A DNA stretch of 64,000 nt from G963663615 sp963663615 (GCA_963663615.1 OY760517.1:2418001-2482000), one strand, 5' to 3'; counted from the stretch's first letter, positions 18,734-28,271 are shown. The notes: generated from the sequence alone by a model not told the origin. Numbers and translations: made by a program.

Positions 18734-20137
18734 TCAAATATGAATTGACTCATCATAAGCATTACCTGCAGCTTCCATTACCATTTCGGAAAGAGTAGGA
18801 TGAGCATGAACAGTTTTAACGATTGTTTCGTAATCAGCTTCAAGCGATTTGGCAATACCTATTTCGGCAATAAGTTCGGTTGCTTCAGCACCAATAATAT
18901 GGGCACCAAGAAGTTCGCCATATTTGGCATCAAATATTATTTTAACAAAACCTTCTCGCTCTCTGGCAGCCTGAGCACGTCCTGAAGCTGAATAAGGGAA
19001 CTTACCAACCTTTATTTCATAACCTTCCTCTTTGGCTTTTTTCTCGCTTAAGCCTATCGACCCAATTTGCGGTTGACAGTAAGTACATCCCGGAATTGAA
19101 CCATAATCCATATCGTGAGTATCCAGTCCCTTAATTTTTTCAACACAAATAATACCTTCATGAGAAGATACATGTGCTAACCACGGCGGACCAATAACAT
19201 CGCCTATTGCATAAATACCCGGCACGTTAGTCTGATATGTCGATTTATCAACTTTTATATGGTTTTTGAATATTTCAACACCAAGCTCTTCAAGTCCAAT
19301 ACCTTCAATATTACCGGTAACACCAATAGCGTTAAGAACTTTATCGGCAACCAACTCAATAGTTTTTCCTTTCTTTTCAACAGTTACATGAACCTTACCA
19401 TCCTTAACTTCAGCTTTTTGCACCATTGCGTTATTATGTATTGTTATTCCACGCTTTTTAAAGCTTCGTGCAAGAGTTTTGGAAACCTCTTCATCTTCTA
19501 CAGGAACAATATTATCCATCATTTCAACAATTGTAACGTTAGAACCCATAACGGAATAAAAATAGGCAAACTCAACACCAATGGCTCCGGCACCAATTAC
19601 AACCATTTCTTCAGGCACTTCCTTAAGTGTCATGGCTTCGGTACTCGTAATAATATGTTCCCTGTCAACCGGAATTGAAGGCACCATTTTAGTACGTGCA
19701 CCTGTAGCAACTATAATTTTATCAGCTTCAACAGTATCGGTTAATTTTGCTTCATTGTCAAAAACTTCAATTTTGTTTTTACCCGCAAGCTTACCAAAAC
19801 CGGATACACGGGTTATTTTATTTTTCTTTATAAGATACTCAACGCCTTTTACAATATTGGCAGATACATCCCTGCTTCGTTTTATTACTTTATCAAAGTC
19901 AAATGATAAACCTTCAACTTTTAATCCGAAATCATCAGAATGATTTTTTAACGTATCGTATAGTTCAGCATTTTTTAATAGCGATTTTGTGGGAATACAA
20001 CCCCAATTTAGGCATACCCCACCTAGATTATCCTTTTCAACAACTGCTGTTTTAAAACCAAGTTGTGCTGCACGTATTGCCGCAACATATCCGCCGGGTC
20101 CTCCGCCAAGGACGGCTATATCATATTTTTCTGACAT
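18734..20137 (-). CDS. lpdA: Dihydrolipoamide dehydrogenase (E3)
   Basis: 467 aa, normal length. The N-terminal FAD motif is GGGPGGYVAAIRAAQLG, the redox disulfide is C42/C47 in GGVCLNWGCIPTKS, the NAD motif is IGAGAIGVEFAYFY, and the C-terminal HAHPTLSEM gives the catalytic His-Glu pair. It reoxidises the dihydrolipoyl groups of E2 using NAD. GAGG stands 8 bp before the ATG. It is the first gene of the operon, 85 bp upstream of E1, and may also serve other complexes. Confidence 0.97.
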   Translation of the reverse strand: MSEKYDIAVLGGGPGGYVAAIRAAQLGFKTAVVEKDNLGGVCLNWGCIPTKSLLKNAELYDTLKNHSDDFGLKVEGLSFDFDKVIKRSRDVSANIVKGVEYLIKKNKITRVSGFGKLAGKNKIEVFDNEAKLTDTVEADKIIVATGARTKMVPSIPVDREHIITSTEAMTLKEVPEEMVVIGAGAIGVEFAYFYSVMGSNVTIVEMMDNIVPVEDEEVSKTLARSFKKRGITIHNNAMVQKAEVKDGKVHVTVEKKGKTIELVADKVLNAIGVTGNIEGIGLEELGVEIFKNHIKVDKSTYQTNVPGIYAIGDVIGPPWLAHVSSHEGIICVEKIKGLDTHDMDYGSIPGCTYCQPQIGSIGLSEKKAKEEGYEIKVGKFPYSASGRAQAAREREGFVKIIFDAKYGELLGAHIIGAEATELIAEIGIAKSLEADYETIVKTVHAHPTLSEMVMEAAGNAYDESIHI

Positions 20138-20483
20138 ACATTTACCTCAAATTTTAGATATTTTGTCTCTTGTTTCAAGACGATTATTCAACATTAAATA
20201 ATCATTCGTTAGGCTAAATAGTTCAATTTTGGGAAATATTGTTTGGTAAGTATAAAAATATATGATAGCATCCAAGGTTTCAAAAACTTCGAATGTTTTG
20301 TATCTCTTTTAGTTTAAAAGATTGGCAGCCTACTTCCCATACTTCAACTATTATGTAAAACCTTCGAAATTTTAAAAATTTCGGAGGTTTCCTGTCCAAA
20401 CACATTGTATAGTTTTTGCAGCCTACATTTCCATATACATATATTGTAGGTCAATACTTCGTTTATCCACCAAATATAACTTA
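20138..20483. other. Intergenic region with an AACCTCC-type palindrome
   Basis: About 345 bp upstream of lpdA and downstream of the transporter. It holds the inverted repeat listed at 20358-20390 and two near-copies of a short direct repeat (GGCAGCCTACTTCCCATA near 20326 and TGCAGCCTACATTTCCATA near 20419). No ORF is present. Confidence 0.5.
20358..20390. repeat. Inverted repeat related to the AAACCTCCGAGGTTT family
   Basis: AAACCTTCGAAATTT (20358-20372) and AAATTTCGGAGGTTT (20376-20390) are complementary at 14 of 15 positions. The ends match the AAACCT(C/T)CG..AGGTTT ends of the repeats near 41540-41825 and 43331-43408, so this is probably a degenerate member of the same dispersed family. 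Confidence 0.55.
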
Positions 20484-21341
20484 TCAACTCGTAACAATAA
20501 GTATAACTCCGGCAAACATAACAATTGCACCAACAATTCGGTTTCGGAAGTTTGCTTCTTTAAGGAATACCGCACCAAGTATAACAGATATTACACCCGA
20601 CATCCTTTTCATTGCTACAACATACGCAACATATGTCATGGAAAGTGCCGTCATGTGAAATATAAACGAGCCAACCGTAAATGAGCTAACTATAAACAGA
20701 TTTTTACGTGCCTTTATAAACTGTTTCCTGTTAAATTTGCCTGTTGAAAAAACCACCGTGTTTAATCCAACAAAAATAAACAAGTTAAGAGATGCCATAT
20801 ATTGATAAATTGATGCATTATTAACTGCCAGTTTATCGAATGGTGCTGATATGCTCCATAAAAATGAGACTATCATCATGTAACGTGTACCCTTGTTTTT
20901 GAGTAGAGATTTAAATGGACCGAGTAAATCCCTTTCCTTAAAATTAATATTTAGCAGGTATGAACCTGTTACAACGAATAAGATACCTACTATCCCCTGA
21001 GTATGCGGAATTTCACCAACTATAATGGGACCTGTAACAAGCAAAAATAATGGAGTAAAACTAAGCATGGGCATAACTGCCGAAATATCACCTTCGGAAA
21101 GTGCACGCATGTAAATAATTGTTGCCCCTATATTAATTAAACCACTACCAGCCAAACCAATCCAAAACTCTGTACTGTTCTGGAAATCAATAAAGAACAA
21201 AATTGGGGCGAACACAAGAGTTGGAAATATATTATTAAACCACGAAATTATTATCGGATCAACATGTTGCGAAGCCTTTTTTGCAAACATACTCCGAAAA
21301 GCTTCCGACATTGGATTAAGAGATGCCCATAATACCCACAT
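20484..21341 (-). CDS. EamA/DMT-family membrane transporter
   Basis: 285 aa, almost entirely hydrophobic with about ten predicted membrane helices in two similar halves, the layout of the drug/metabolite transporter (EamA) family. The first half has SEGDISAVMPMLSFTPLFL and VTGSYLL; the second half ends IVGAIVMFAGVILIVTS, the conserved final helix of the second EamA repeat. Substrate cannot be predicted. The start codon overlaps the stop codon of the endonuclease III gene by one base (TAATG), implying translational coupling. Confidence 0.88.
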   Translation of the reverse strand: MWVLWASLNPMSEAFRSMFAKKASQHVDPIIISWFNNIFPTLVFAPILFFIDFQNSTEFWIGLAGSGLINIGATIIYMRALSEGDISAVMPMLSFTPLFLLVTGPIIVGEIPHTQGIVGILFVVTGSYLLNINFKERDLLGPFKSLLKNKGTRYMMIVSFLWSISAPFDKLAVNNASIYQYMASLNLFIFVGLNTVVFSTGKFNRKQFIKARKNLFIVSSFTVGSFIFHMTALSMTYVAYVVAMKRMSGVISVILGAVFLKEANFRNRIVGAIVMFAGVILIVTS

Positions 21342-22087
21342 TACTTTTTACCTTCTTCCCCAACACCACTAATGTTATCCAACAACATAAAACTTCTTTG
21401 CTGCGAACTGTTTGTGTTGCTTCGGTCTTTTCCCTCAAATTTACACATTCGACTTACAGGACAAACGCCGCATGACGGATTTGTTGGTTTGCATACCTCC
21501 CTACCAAGCCGTATTAAATTTGTATGGAAACGATGTGCTATACCTTCAGGAAACCCATCATTTAATATATCAAATGTTTTATCGGGTGACGAAGTTTGTG
21601 CCAGTCCAAGTCTGTTAGCTGTTCGATGCACATGTGTATCAACAGGACAAACATTTCTATCAAGAGCGAATAGCAGTACGCAAGAGGCAGTTTTTTTGCC
21701 AATTCCCTGGAAATTGGTAAGTAGCTCAAGCAACTCTTTATTATTATGATTATTAACGAAATCGAGAGAAACCTTACCATATTTTTTATAAAGTTCGGTT
21801 ACAAGTCCCTTAATTGCAGCAGATTTCTGTTTACCGAGTCCGGCAATTTTAACAATCTTTTCTATCTCTTCACGGTCTGTATCAAGAATCATATTCCAAT
21901 CGGGGAAAGCAGCACGCAGATTAGTGTACGCTTTATATGAATTGCGATCATTTGTATTTTGCGAAAGTATAGTAGCAATTATCATATCAAGCGGATTGGG
22001 TAGTTCTTCATCACGCGGAGGAATGCCAAAATGCTCAATAAGTCTGCTATTAATTCGTTTTATTTTATCTCGTAAGGCTCGTTCCAT
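21341..22087 (-). CDS. nth: Endonuclease III
   Basis: 248 aa. A DNA glycosylase/AP lyase that removes oxidised pyrimidines. The helix-hairpin-helix GIGKKTA (about 128-134) includes the catalytic Lys at about 132, and CPVDTHVHR carries the catalytic Asp at about 150. The C-terminal [4Fe-4S] site is complete with spacing C-X6-C-X2-C-X5-C (CKPTNPSCGVCPVSRMC). A 30-residue polar tail follows the cluster and is longer than in E. coli Nth. Confidence 0.95.
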   Translation of the reverse strand: MERALRDKIKRINSRLIEHFGIPPRDEELPNPLDMIIATILSQNTNDRNSYKAYTNLRAAFPDWNMILDTDREEIEKIVKIAGLGKQKSAAIKGLVTELYKKYGKVSLDFVNNHNNKELLELLTNFQGIGKKTASCVLLFALDRNVCPVDTHVHRTANRLGLAQTSSPDKTFDILNDGFPEGIAHRFHTNLIRLGREVCKPTNPSCGVCPVSRMCKFEGKDRSNTNSSQQRSFMLLDNISGVGEEGKK

Positions 22088-22162
22088 TTACATCACACTA
22101 AAAAAGACAAGATGTAAATGTATATATTAGCCGGGAGTAATCAAAATAATATACAAACCAGG

Positions 22163-22762
22163 CTATTTGCCGTTGCCCAATAATAAATTTGCGGTTACAG
22201 CTGCATAACTATGAGCAAAGTTTACATTGGCAAGAACTCCTATTCCAATACCAATTTCATCAGCCGGTTTTAGAATAACCTGTAATTCGGTCTGTAACCC
22301 CGGAGTATAGAAAGTTTTGTATTCACCATGTTTTACAAATTCATTTACCTTTGCTATACTCACCCCCTGGAATCCTGTAAAGTGTACCCAACGGGATTTT
22401 AATCTCTTTCCAACAGATAAACACAAAGATCTGAACTCATGTTCCCCATGATAAAATCGCGAGAAAAGTTCGTAACCGTAAGCATGGTAACCCACTTTCC
22501 CAAAATAACTATCCCACGAAAATGTGTAGGCTAAATTACCAGCTAAACTGCTACCATTCCATCCGAAGCCAAAAGTTAACCAATATTTGTAGGCATATTT
22601 ATCGGCATCGTAACGCTCAAGGTATTCCGGGGTTCTACTCTTTAGTGCACTAGTGTCTGTAAAATTGTACGGTGAAATTTTAATTTTGCTGGAATAATCC
22701 TGAGAATATGAATAAGAAGTAAAAATTACAAATAGAATAAGCAGTATTTTCGAACCCTTCAT
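22163..22762 (-). CDS. Exported protein, possible small outer-membrane barrel
   Basis: 199 aa with a signal peptide (MKGSKILLILFVIFTSYSYSQ). The mature part has alternating aromatic/glycine strands (YWLTFGFGWNGSSLAGNLAYTFS, given here as a region at about 60-83; GIGIGVLANVNFAHSYAAV near the end), which suggests a small beta-barrel or envelope protein. No family is recognised. It stands alone, upstream of nth by 75 bp on the same strand. Confidence 0.7.
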   Translation of the reverse strand: MKGSKILLILFVIFTSYSYSQDYSSKIKISPYNFTDTSALKSRTPEYLERYDADKYAYKYWLTFGFGWNGSSLAGNLAYTFSWDSYFGKVGYHAYGYELFSRFYHGEHEFRSLCLSVGKRLKSRWVHFTGFQGVSIAKVNEFVKHGEYKTFYTPGLQTELQVILKPADEIGIGIGVLANVNFAHSYAAVTANLLLGNGK

Positions 22763-22919
22763 TATTGCCTCCTAATTTTATACATAATATGTTCTGTAAA
22801 GGGTCAAATCTAATGCCAATTCAGTTTCACCTCATCCTAATACGCCAATGGCAACTTCTCCCTTAAGCAGCGCTATCTAATTTAGAATTTGTGGATAAAA
22901 ATTTCGTATTTATTCTTTC

Positions 22920-22938
22920 GCCTCTCGCGAGGCTTTTT
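22920..22938 (+). terminator. Terminator-like hairpin without an obvious gene
   Basis: GCCTC-TCGC-GAGGC (22920-22933) is followed directly by TTTTT on the plus strand. No plus-strand gene ends nearby, so it may be a remnant of a mobile or decayed element, or may serve a transcript not detected here. Forty bases further on (22973-22985) stands GCAACTCCGTTGC, the reverse complement of a motif found in the loop of the long palindrome at 33388-33513. Confidence 0.4.
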
Positions 22939-23034
22939 CTTGGTTTTCCTATTTTTTTTCTATAAACCTTTCGCAACTCCGTTGCTTTTAAGGTATTCTT
23001 GCTATCAGTAAAGTAACGGATTTTCAATTAAATA

Positions 23035-23345
23035 TTATGAGTTTTTTAGCAATTGTATTGACTTTATTACCTCATCTTTGTCATATAGTTGGTCGGTAAC
23101 ATACTTAAATAAAATTGAATTTATATAAGTTTGGTAAGGTATTCCTTCTCTTGCAGCTTTTACTTTTAATCTACTCAATGCAAAATTTGATATTCTCAAT
23201 CTAATCGATTTATTCTTTCTCGCATCATTAAAAATTTTTTTAATTCTGCTTTCTCTTCTTCAGAAGCAGGGACAAAATTTTCTATATTGTCTTCAATTTC
23301 CTGTTCTTCGGGTAGTAACTTAAATTTATCCACGATTAAACTCAC
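23035..23345 (-). pseudogene. RHH/CopG-type antitoxin, frameshifted at an A7 run
   Basis: Reading from GTG at 23345 (or GTG at 23333) gives an acidic N-terminal region (KLLPEEQEIEDNIENFVP) that runs into a stop after an A7 homopolymer (minus-strand copy of 23233-23239). Shifting the frame by -1 at that run continues KKIFNDARKNKSIRLRIS and KVKAAREGIPYQTYINSIL to a stop at 23035, ending YDKDEVIKSIQLLKNS. The joined product resembles CopG/RHH antitoxins that have the GIPYQT..NSIL motif. The break may be a real deletion, a sequencing error or programmed slippage on A AAA AAA. No toxin gene is adjacent, so it looks like the remains of a toxin-antitoxin pair. Confidence 0.7.
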
Positions 23346-23406
23346 TTTATTGTTTACAATTTAAATATAAATAACAGAGTGCTGAACAACTATTATTGTT
23401 TAATTA

Positions 23407-24705
23407 TTAAAACCCAAACAAACCTTTAATAAACTGGAATTGGTTACTTTTTATTAGCACTGCAAATGTTATGTAAAGCCCTAAACCAAGTAAATATTGA
23501 AAAGTAACTACCCATAAAAAGTAGTTTTTGTATAAGGGTGTTTTCTCCGGTACGCACGACCACTCCTGTTTCCATCTTATACCAAGTAAAACTGATGCAC
23601 TAAAATATAATACATGCCATACTTTGTAAATTAGTGGTACATTTAACGCTTTTGTTTTGCGTAAGCTGGTTTTATTAGTTGTACCATTTTCACCATTTTT
23701 ACCTACCATATTAAAAACATAAGGCTCATAAAAATGCCACCAAACAAATGCAAATAGTACAACAATTGGTATAATTAAAAGTACGACAAAACGCCATGCT
23801 TTATACCCGTACCCAAATAACCAACCGTAAAGTTTTTGCCAAAAACTGCCAATAATTTCCTCTTTTTGCCAGCCAAGTTCATACATAACCGCATCTGCCG
23901 ATTCCTTGTTACCCTGTGCAAGGAAATTATCCCGTAAACCATGGTATATTGTTTCAATACGCCGGTAATGTTCTTTAGTGCTATCGGTAGCACTCAAATT
24001 TTTTGGTAATATTTCATTTGATAACTTAATTTTCAGATCATAATCTCCCTTAAACTGATCCCAGTAAAAGAGTAGTTTTCCTTTTGGGTATGTCATTCGG
24101 TATAGATATAATGTTTTGACTGAATCAAATTTAGTCCTTCGAAAATCAATACTTTCTATAAAGTTAGCTTGTTCAAAATTTAATAACGTACCAAAATTGC
24201 AATCATCAAATATTGCATTCTTCTTGAATTTACAGCAAAAAAAATCAGCTATTGAAGAAAATTTTGCACTACTAAATTCTGCAGTAAATAGGAATTCTGC
24301 ATTACAAAAAGAAACCGAAACAAACTCTGTATTTTTAAATTCAGCTACCGAATCAAATTGTGCGTACGAAAAGTCAACATTGGAAAAAAATTTTGCATTA
24401 CTAAAATCTGCATTAGGAAATTTTGCATTACTAAAATTAGCAGATGAGTAAAATCTAGCACCCCAAAAATCTGCTATCAAGATAAAATCTACATCAAAAA
24501 AAACTACATCTAAATCAAATACTAAAATTTTTCTCCCGTAAACATTTCGACTAATCTCTCCACCATAAGGATACAGTGCTTTATCACTTATGCAAGTATA
24601 ATGCTCAATAAATGAGAAATCATATAATGTTAAGTTTTGTTTTTGGGCAAGTTGTGTGCTGGTTATAACGAGCAGTAATAATAGTGTGGTGTAAATTTTC
24701 CTCAT
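23407..24705 (-). CDS. Pentapeptide-repeat protein with C-terminal membrane (channel-like) domain
   Basis: 432 aa. A signal-like hydrophobic N-terminus (MRKIYTTLLLLLVITSTQLAQ) is followed by pentapeptide repeats from about 75 to 190 (A(D/N)FSNAKF-type units such as SSANFSNAKFPNADFSNAKF), which form a right-handed quadrilateral helix. After a mixed linker (250-290), two strong membrane helices at about 302-328 and 400-422 flank a re-entrant-like segment (VWHVLYFSASVLLGIRW). This looks like a two-TM channel pore, but a TxGYG-type selectivity filter is absent. Function unknown; an envelope or ion-related role is inference. The pentapeptides lie outside the cytoplasm if the N-terminal segment is a cleaved signal. 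Confidence 0.75.
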   Translation of the reverse strand: MRKIYTTLLLLLVITSTQLAQKQNLTLYDFSFIEHYTCISDKALYPYGGEISRNVYGRKILVFDLDVVFFDVDFILIADFWGARFYSSANFSNAKFPNADFSNAKFFSNVDFSYAQFDSVAEFKNTEFVSVSFCNAEFLFTAEFSSAKFSSIADFFCCKFKKNAIFDDCNFGTLLNFEQANFIESIDFRRTKFDSVKTLYLYRMTYPKGKLLFYWDQFKGDYDLKIKLSNEILPKNLSATDSTKEHYRRIETIYHGLRDNFLAQGNKESADAVMYELGWQKEEIIGSFWQKLYGWLFGYGYKAWRFVVLLIIPIVVLFAFVWWHFYEPYVFNMVGKNGENGTTNKTSLRKTKALNVPLIYKVWHVLYFSASVLLGIRWKQEWSCVPEKTPLYKNYFLWVVTFQYLLGLGLYITFAVLIKSNQFQFIKGLFGF

Positions 24706-24766
24706 TTTACCTCCGTATTACGGAATAAGTAATTATAAATTAACACCTTAATAGCAGTAATGCAAC

Positions 24767-24799
24767 AAAAAAACCGCCACGTAAATTGCGGCGGTTTTT
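24767..24799 (-). terminator. Rho-independent terminator of the T9SS cargo gene at 24826
   Basis: On the minus strand AAAACCGCC pairs with GGCGGTTTT around an 11-nt loop, and the stem runs into a U7 tract. It lies about 25 bp beyond the stop codon of the secreted protein gene. Confidence 0.85.
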
Positions 24800-24825
24800 A
24801 AGGAAAATTGTATGTATAAAATAAA

Positions 24826-27663
24826 TTATTTTAGGAACATCATTTTACCTGATTCAGTTATTCTCTGTCCGTTAGTACCTTCAACATTTATCTGGTAAAT
24901 GTAAACACCGGTACTAAGATTTTCAGCATTCCATTTGTAAGTATAAGTACCAGCATCCATAGTTTCGTTAACCAAAGTTTCTACAGTTTCACCAAGTGAG
25001 TTATAGATAACAAGTTTAACGTTTGCAGAATAAGGAAGAGCAAAGTTAATGTTTGTTGTTGGGTTAAACGGGTTAGGATAGTTCTGACTGATTTTGAATT
25101 CATCAGGAGTTTCGCTGATAATTTCTTCAACACCTGTTAATGTACCCGCAATAGCTAAACCACTAATTGATTTGAAATCATTTATCATACCAATTTCAGT
25201 AGCTTTAGCAGTAACCAGATCAAAAGTGTTTAAATAACTTCTGGCAAATGCTTTATCTACCGTACCATAAAGGTTACCCTCTTTATCGAAAACAAGAGCA
25301 TTGATTGATTTGCCAGTACCAGTGCTACCAAGATCAGTAAGTGAAGCATCGGTAGGGTTAATCATTAGTAATTTGTCATTATCTGTTGAGTCTGCAGAAA
25401 TTGAGGCATAAAGCATTCCGTCAACCGGATTATAAGCCATGGCATTAACACCTTTCGAAAGGGTACCGTGCAGGAATAAGCCTTCACTTTCTAAGTCAAC
25501 TGTCACTAGTTTCATTTCATCTGTAACAGTCCAAAGCAAACCTGTTGTATCGAAGGTAGCAGCAGTAAAAAGAAAGTTTGTACTAAAGCTTTTATAAGAA
25601 TCACCAGCAGTTGCATTTATTCTAACAATTGAAGTAGCATCTCCTTCAGACATAAGAGCATAAAGAATATGGTTAGCAGGATTTAATGACATACTGTGAA
25701 GATTATTAAGTTCGCCCGCACCAATTAATTGAGCTTCAGCAGTTTCAGCATTAAGAGTAATCAGCTCTTTTAAGTTGGCTGAGTAACCGTAGAACAAGCC
25801 ATCAGTTACAGCGTCAATACTAAAACCTCTGGCAGAAACAGAAATTGTGCTGGAAGGAGCATTAGCATCGTTTGAAGTAATTGTAATCGCATCTTCAACT
25901 ACAGCAGAAGAAGTAGGATTGAACTGATATTCAAGTACAAGTGAATCATAAGCTGCAAGAGTTACAGGTAAACTAATTTGGGTAAGCTGTTCTACATCAC
26001 TGTTTTCGTTTGAAATATTAGTAACTTCAAGGTCTTGTGCACCATAGTTTTTGATTACAACAAATTTAGATTCACTAGTTTCACCAACTTCAACTTCTCT
26101 AAAATCAAGGCTTTCAGTAGAAAGGCTAATAGTTCTTTCTTCAAAAGGAATTGTACGAACAAGACCTACATAGTTGCCCCAAGTATTTTCAGAATAAGCA
26201 TATTCTGCATAAATCCAAACATTATTAGGATCAGCAGGATCAGTCCATGCACCCATATAATCACCCCAACGGTTACGAGAACCACCGAAAGTTTTATAAT
26301 AATTAGCATTTCCTGTCTGTAGTTCAAAACTACCAAGTGCCTCATTCATATGAGGTTTAACAACGGTAAAATAGGCACCCATATATTCATTGTTGGATGA
26401 GCGGCTGTAAGAAATAACAACATCACCATTTGCGGCAACTGCAATTGCAGGGTAAGTATAATAATGAGACCCGGAAGACAATGCCATATCTTTAATAACA
26501 TTAGTACTCTGAGGTTCAATAGCTACGTATCTTACTGCAGAGAAATTTCCATCTCGAACACTGTGAGCAATATGAATAACACCATCCTGGTAAACAGGTT
26601 CTGTTCTAACATTTGCACCACCAGATTCAAGAGCATTGCCACCTAACTGACTTGCATTGGAAGGTGATGAGTAAGATGCAACTGCAACTGGTGAATAACT
26701 GATTGATGGTGAGCCAACAGGATCAGAAACGGTAAATACGTACATGAAAGAACCACCACTCTGTGATGAACGAACCATATAAAATTTATCAGAAGTTGAA
26801 TTCATTCTACAAGGTCTTAAACCAAAATGGTTAAGGTTCCAGAAATCCATCCACTGAACTTCACCACTATCGTCTCTGTAAAGCTGATCAGTAGGAATAA
26901 TTCTTAATTTTGAGTATTGGTATGAGTTACCTGAACCACCAACATCATAAGTAAACTGGTTTGCCGTAATATAAACAGCTTTATCATCGTAACCTACGCC
27001 CTGGTAATCACTCCAGCCACCGGAATAATCTTCACCATTCAGATCTGCAGGCATTGCATAATTATACCAAATTCCATTAGGATCCTCATCATCACTAACC
27101 GAAACAAGGTAAAAAGATTCCTGAGAAGCATCATCTGCATGTAACCATACTTGCACCCAACGGTTTTTATGATGATCATAAATTACTTTAGGATCAAATG
27201 GATCGTATGATTTACCATTTGAACCGTACCATGAGCCTGCACTAATTGTAGCAGATACATTTCCTTTTTTATCTGTTATTCTGAAACTGGTATTTACAAC
27301 TTCAACAATATGGTTAGGACCAACAGCAATATAAGGATCCGGAGGAATACTGTTTGTCTGGTCAATACCTCTCCAAGTATTATGAAGAATTACACTATCA
27401 CGTGTATCAGTTACGCTCTTTGTAAACTGATTATCAGGAAAGATAATTGAAGGATCAGTTTGTTCAACCTTGGTAGGCTCATTGATATCAACAACTTTGT
27501 TAAACATCTTGAGCCTGTGATAGTTTTCAGGTGCATTAGCTGAAAAACTATTGGTATTTGTAGTCCAGCCACTAGTGATTGAACCAACTGCAGGTCCGGC
27601 TTGTGCAAATAGTCCGGCTGCCATAATACTCAGTAATAAAATAATACTGAAGATTTTTTTCAT
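24826..27663 (-). CDS. Large T9SS-secreted protein with anchor-D-type Ig domain
   Basis: 945 aa. A signal peptide (MKKIFSIILLLSIMAAGLFAQ) precedes a long first region (to about 510) with WRGIDQTNSIPPDPYIAVGP and many W/Y-rich strands, similar to secreted proteins with propeller folds. Residues about 520-625 match a choice-of-anchor D / ASH-like domain (LDFREVEVGETSESKFVV). Residues about 630-850 form a second repetitive region with short strands (LFYGYSANLKEL, LYGTVDKAFARS). The C-terminal 90 residues are a T9SS type A sorting domain (YPNPFNPTTNINFALP to ESGKMMFLK). The product is probably displayed or released outside the cell. It differs from the ~930-aa family of 1-10316. Substrate unknown. 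Confidence 0.9.
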   Translation of the reverse strand: MKKIFSIILLLSIMAAGLFAQAGPAVGSITSGWTTNTNSFSANAPENYHRLKMFNKVVDINEPTKVEQTDPSIIFPDNQFTKSVTDTRDSVILHNTWRGIDQTNSIPPDPYIAVGPNHIVEVVNTSFRITDKKGNVSATISAGSWYGSNGKSYDPFDPKVIYDHHKNRWVQVWLHADDASQESFYLVSVSDDEDPNGIWYNYAMPADLNGEDYSGGWSDYQGVGYDDKAVYITANQFTYDVGGSGNSYQYSKLRIIPTDQLYRDDSGEVQWMDFWNLNHFGLRPCRMNSTSDKFYMVRSSQSGGSFMYVFTVSDPVGSPSISYSPVAVASYSSPSNASQLGGNALESGGANVRTEPVYQDGVIHIAHSVRDGNFSAVRYVAIEPQSTNVIKDMALSSGSHYYTYPAIAVAANGDVVISYSRSSNNEYMGAYFTVVKPHMNEALGSFELQTGNANYYKTFGGSRNRWGDYMGAWTDPADPNNVWIYAEYAYSENTWGNYVGLVRTIPFEERTISLSTESLDFREVEVGETSESKFVVIKNYGAQDLEVTNISNENSDVEQLTQISLPVTLAAYDSLVLEYQFNPTSSAVVEDAITITSNDANAPSSTISVSARGFSIDAVTDGLFYGYSANLKELITLNAETAEAQLIGAGELNNLHSMSLNPANHILYALMSEGDATSIVRINATAGDSYKSFSTNFLFTAATFDTTGLLWTVTDEMKLVTVDLESEGLFLHGTLSKGVNAMAYNPVDGMLYASISADSTDNDKLLMINPTDASLTDLGSTGTGKSINALVFDKEGNLYGTVDKAFARSYLNTFDLVTAKATEIGMINDFKSISGLAIAGTLTGVEEIISETPDEFKISQNYPNPFNPTTNINFALPYSANVKLVIYNSLGETVETLVNETMDAGTYTYKWNAENLSTGVYIYQINVEGTNGQRITESGKMMFLK

Positions 27664-27836
27664 AGTAACTCCAAATAAAGTTTTCTTACGTTAGCATGTA
27701 GCAAGGTAAATTAATCATATATAAATTGTTTTTCAATACAAGCCATAAATCAAACATTCTTGAAACAGAAAAAATTTCTAAAAATAATACGAATGTTAAT
27801 AATACTCTATCTAAAAAGAAATACCAATGCTTTTCT

Positions 27837-28271
27837 CTAAGCTAAAATTTCAGCCAGTTCAAGGTCAAAAGTAAGGTCTTTTCCTGCCAGCGGATGGTTA
27901 GCATCAATTTTAATTACTTCTGATGTAACTTCGGTAACTGTTACTAAAAGTGGTACATCGGTACCCTGCTGTGGTACCTGTAGGGTATCACCAAGTTTGG
28001 GGTCTAAATCCTGAGGTAATTTATCTCTTTCAACAAGAACTTCCAGTTCAGGTCTTCTTTCACCGTAAGCTTCTGCACATGGTATATTTACAGTTTTTTT
28101 ATCGCCAACTGCCATGCCCACTACACCTTCGTCGAACCCTTTAATTACCATTCCGCTTCCTACAACAAATTCAAGCGGTTCGCGACCTTCAGATGAGTCA
28201 AATACATGACCATTATCCAGTTTACCAGTGTAATGAACCTTGATAGTACTTCCATTTTCAACTTTTTGCAT
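27837..28271 (-). CDS. FKBP-type peptidyl-prolyl isomerase, SlyD-like
   Basis: 144 aa, cytoplasmic (no signal). The FKBP half has VHYTGKLDNGHVFDSSEGREP and GMVIKGFDEGVVGMAVGD; the insert-in-flap chaperone domain typical of SlyD lies between about 68 and 122, and the end NHPLAGKDLTFDLELAEI is diagnostic of SlyD-type FKBPs. The metal-binding histidine tail of E. coli SlyD is absent. It probably assists protein folding. It follows the tRNA-Ala gene and its terminator on the same strand. Confidence 0.93.
   Translation of the reverse strand: MQKVENGSTIKVHYTGKLDNGHVFDSSEGREPLEFVVGSGMVIKGFDEGVVGMAVGDKKTVNIPCAEAYGERRPELEVLVERDKLPQDLDPKLGDTLQVPQQGTDVPLLVTVTEVTSEVIKIDANHPLAGKDLTFDLELAEILA

Noticed and set aside
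24116..24451. 111-aa plus-strand ORF antisense to the pentapeptide repeats
   Set aside because: Its repeating pattern is the shadow of the pentapeptide repeats on the other strand; there is no ribosome binding site or independent support.
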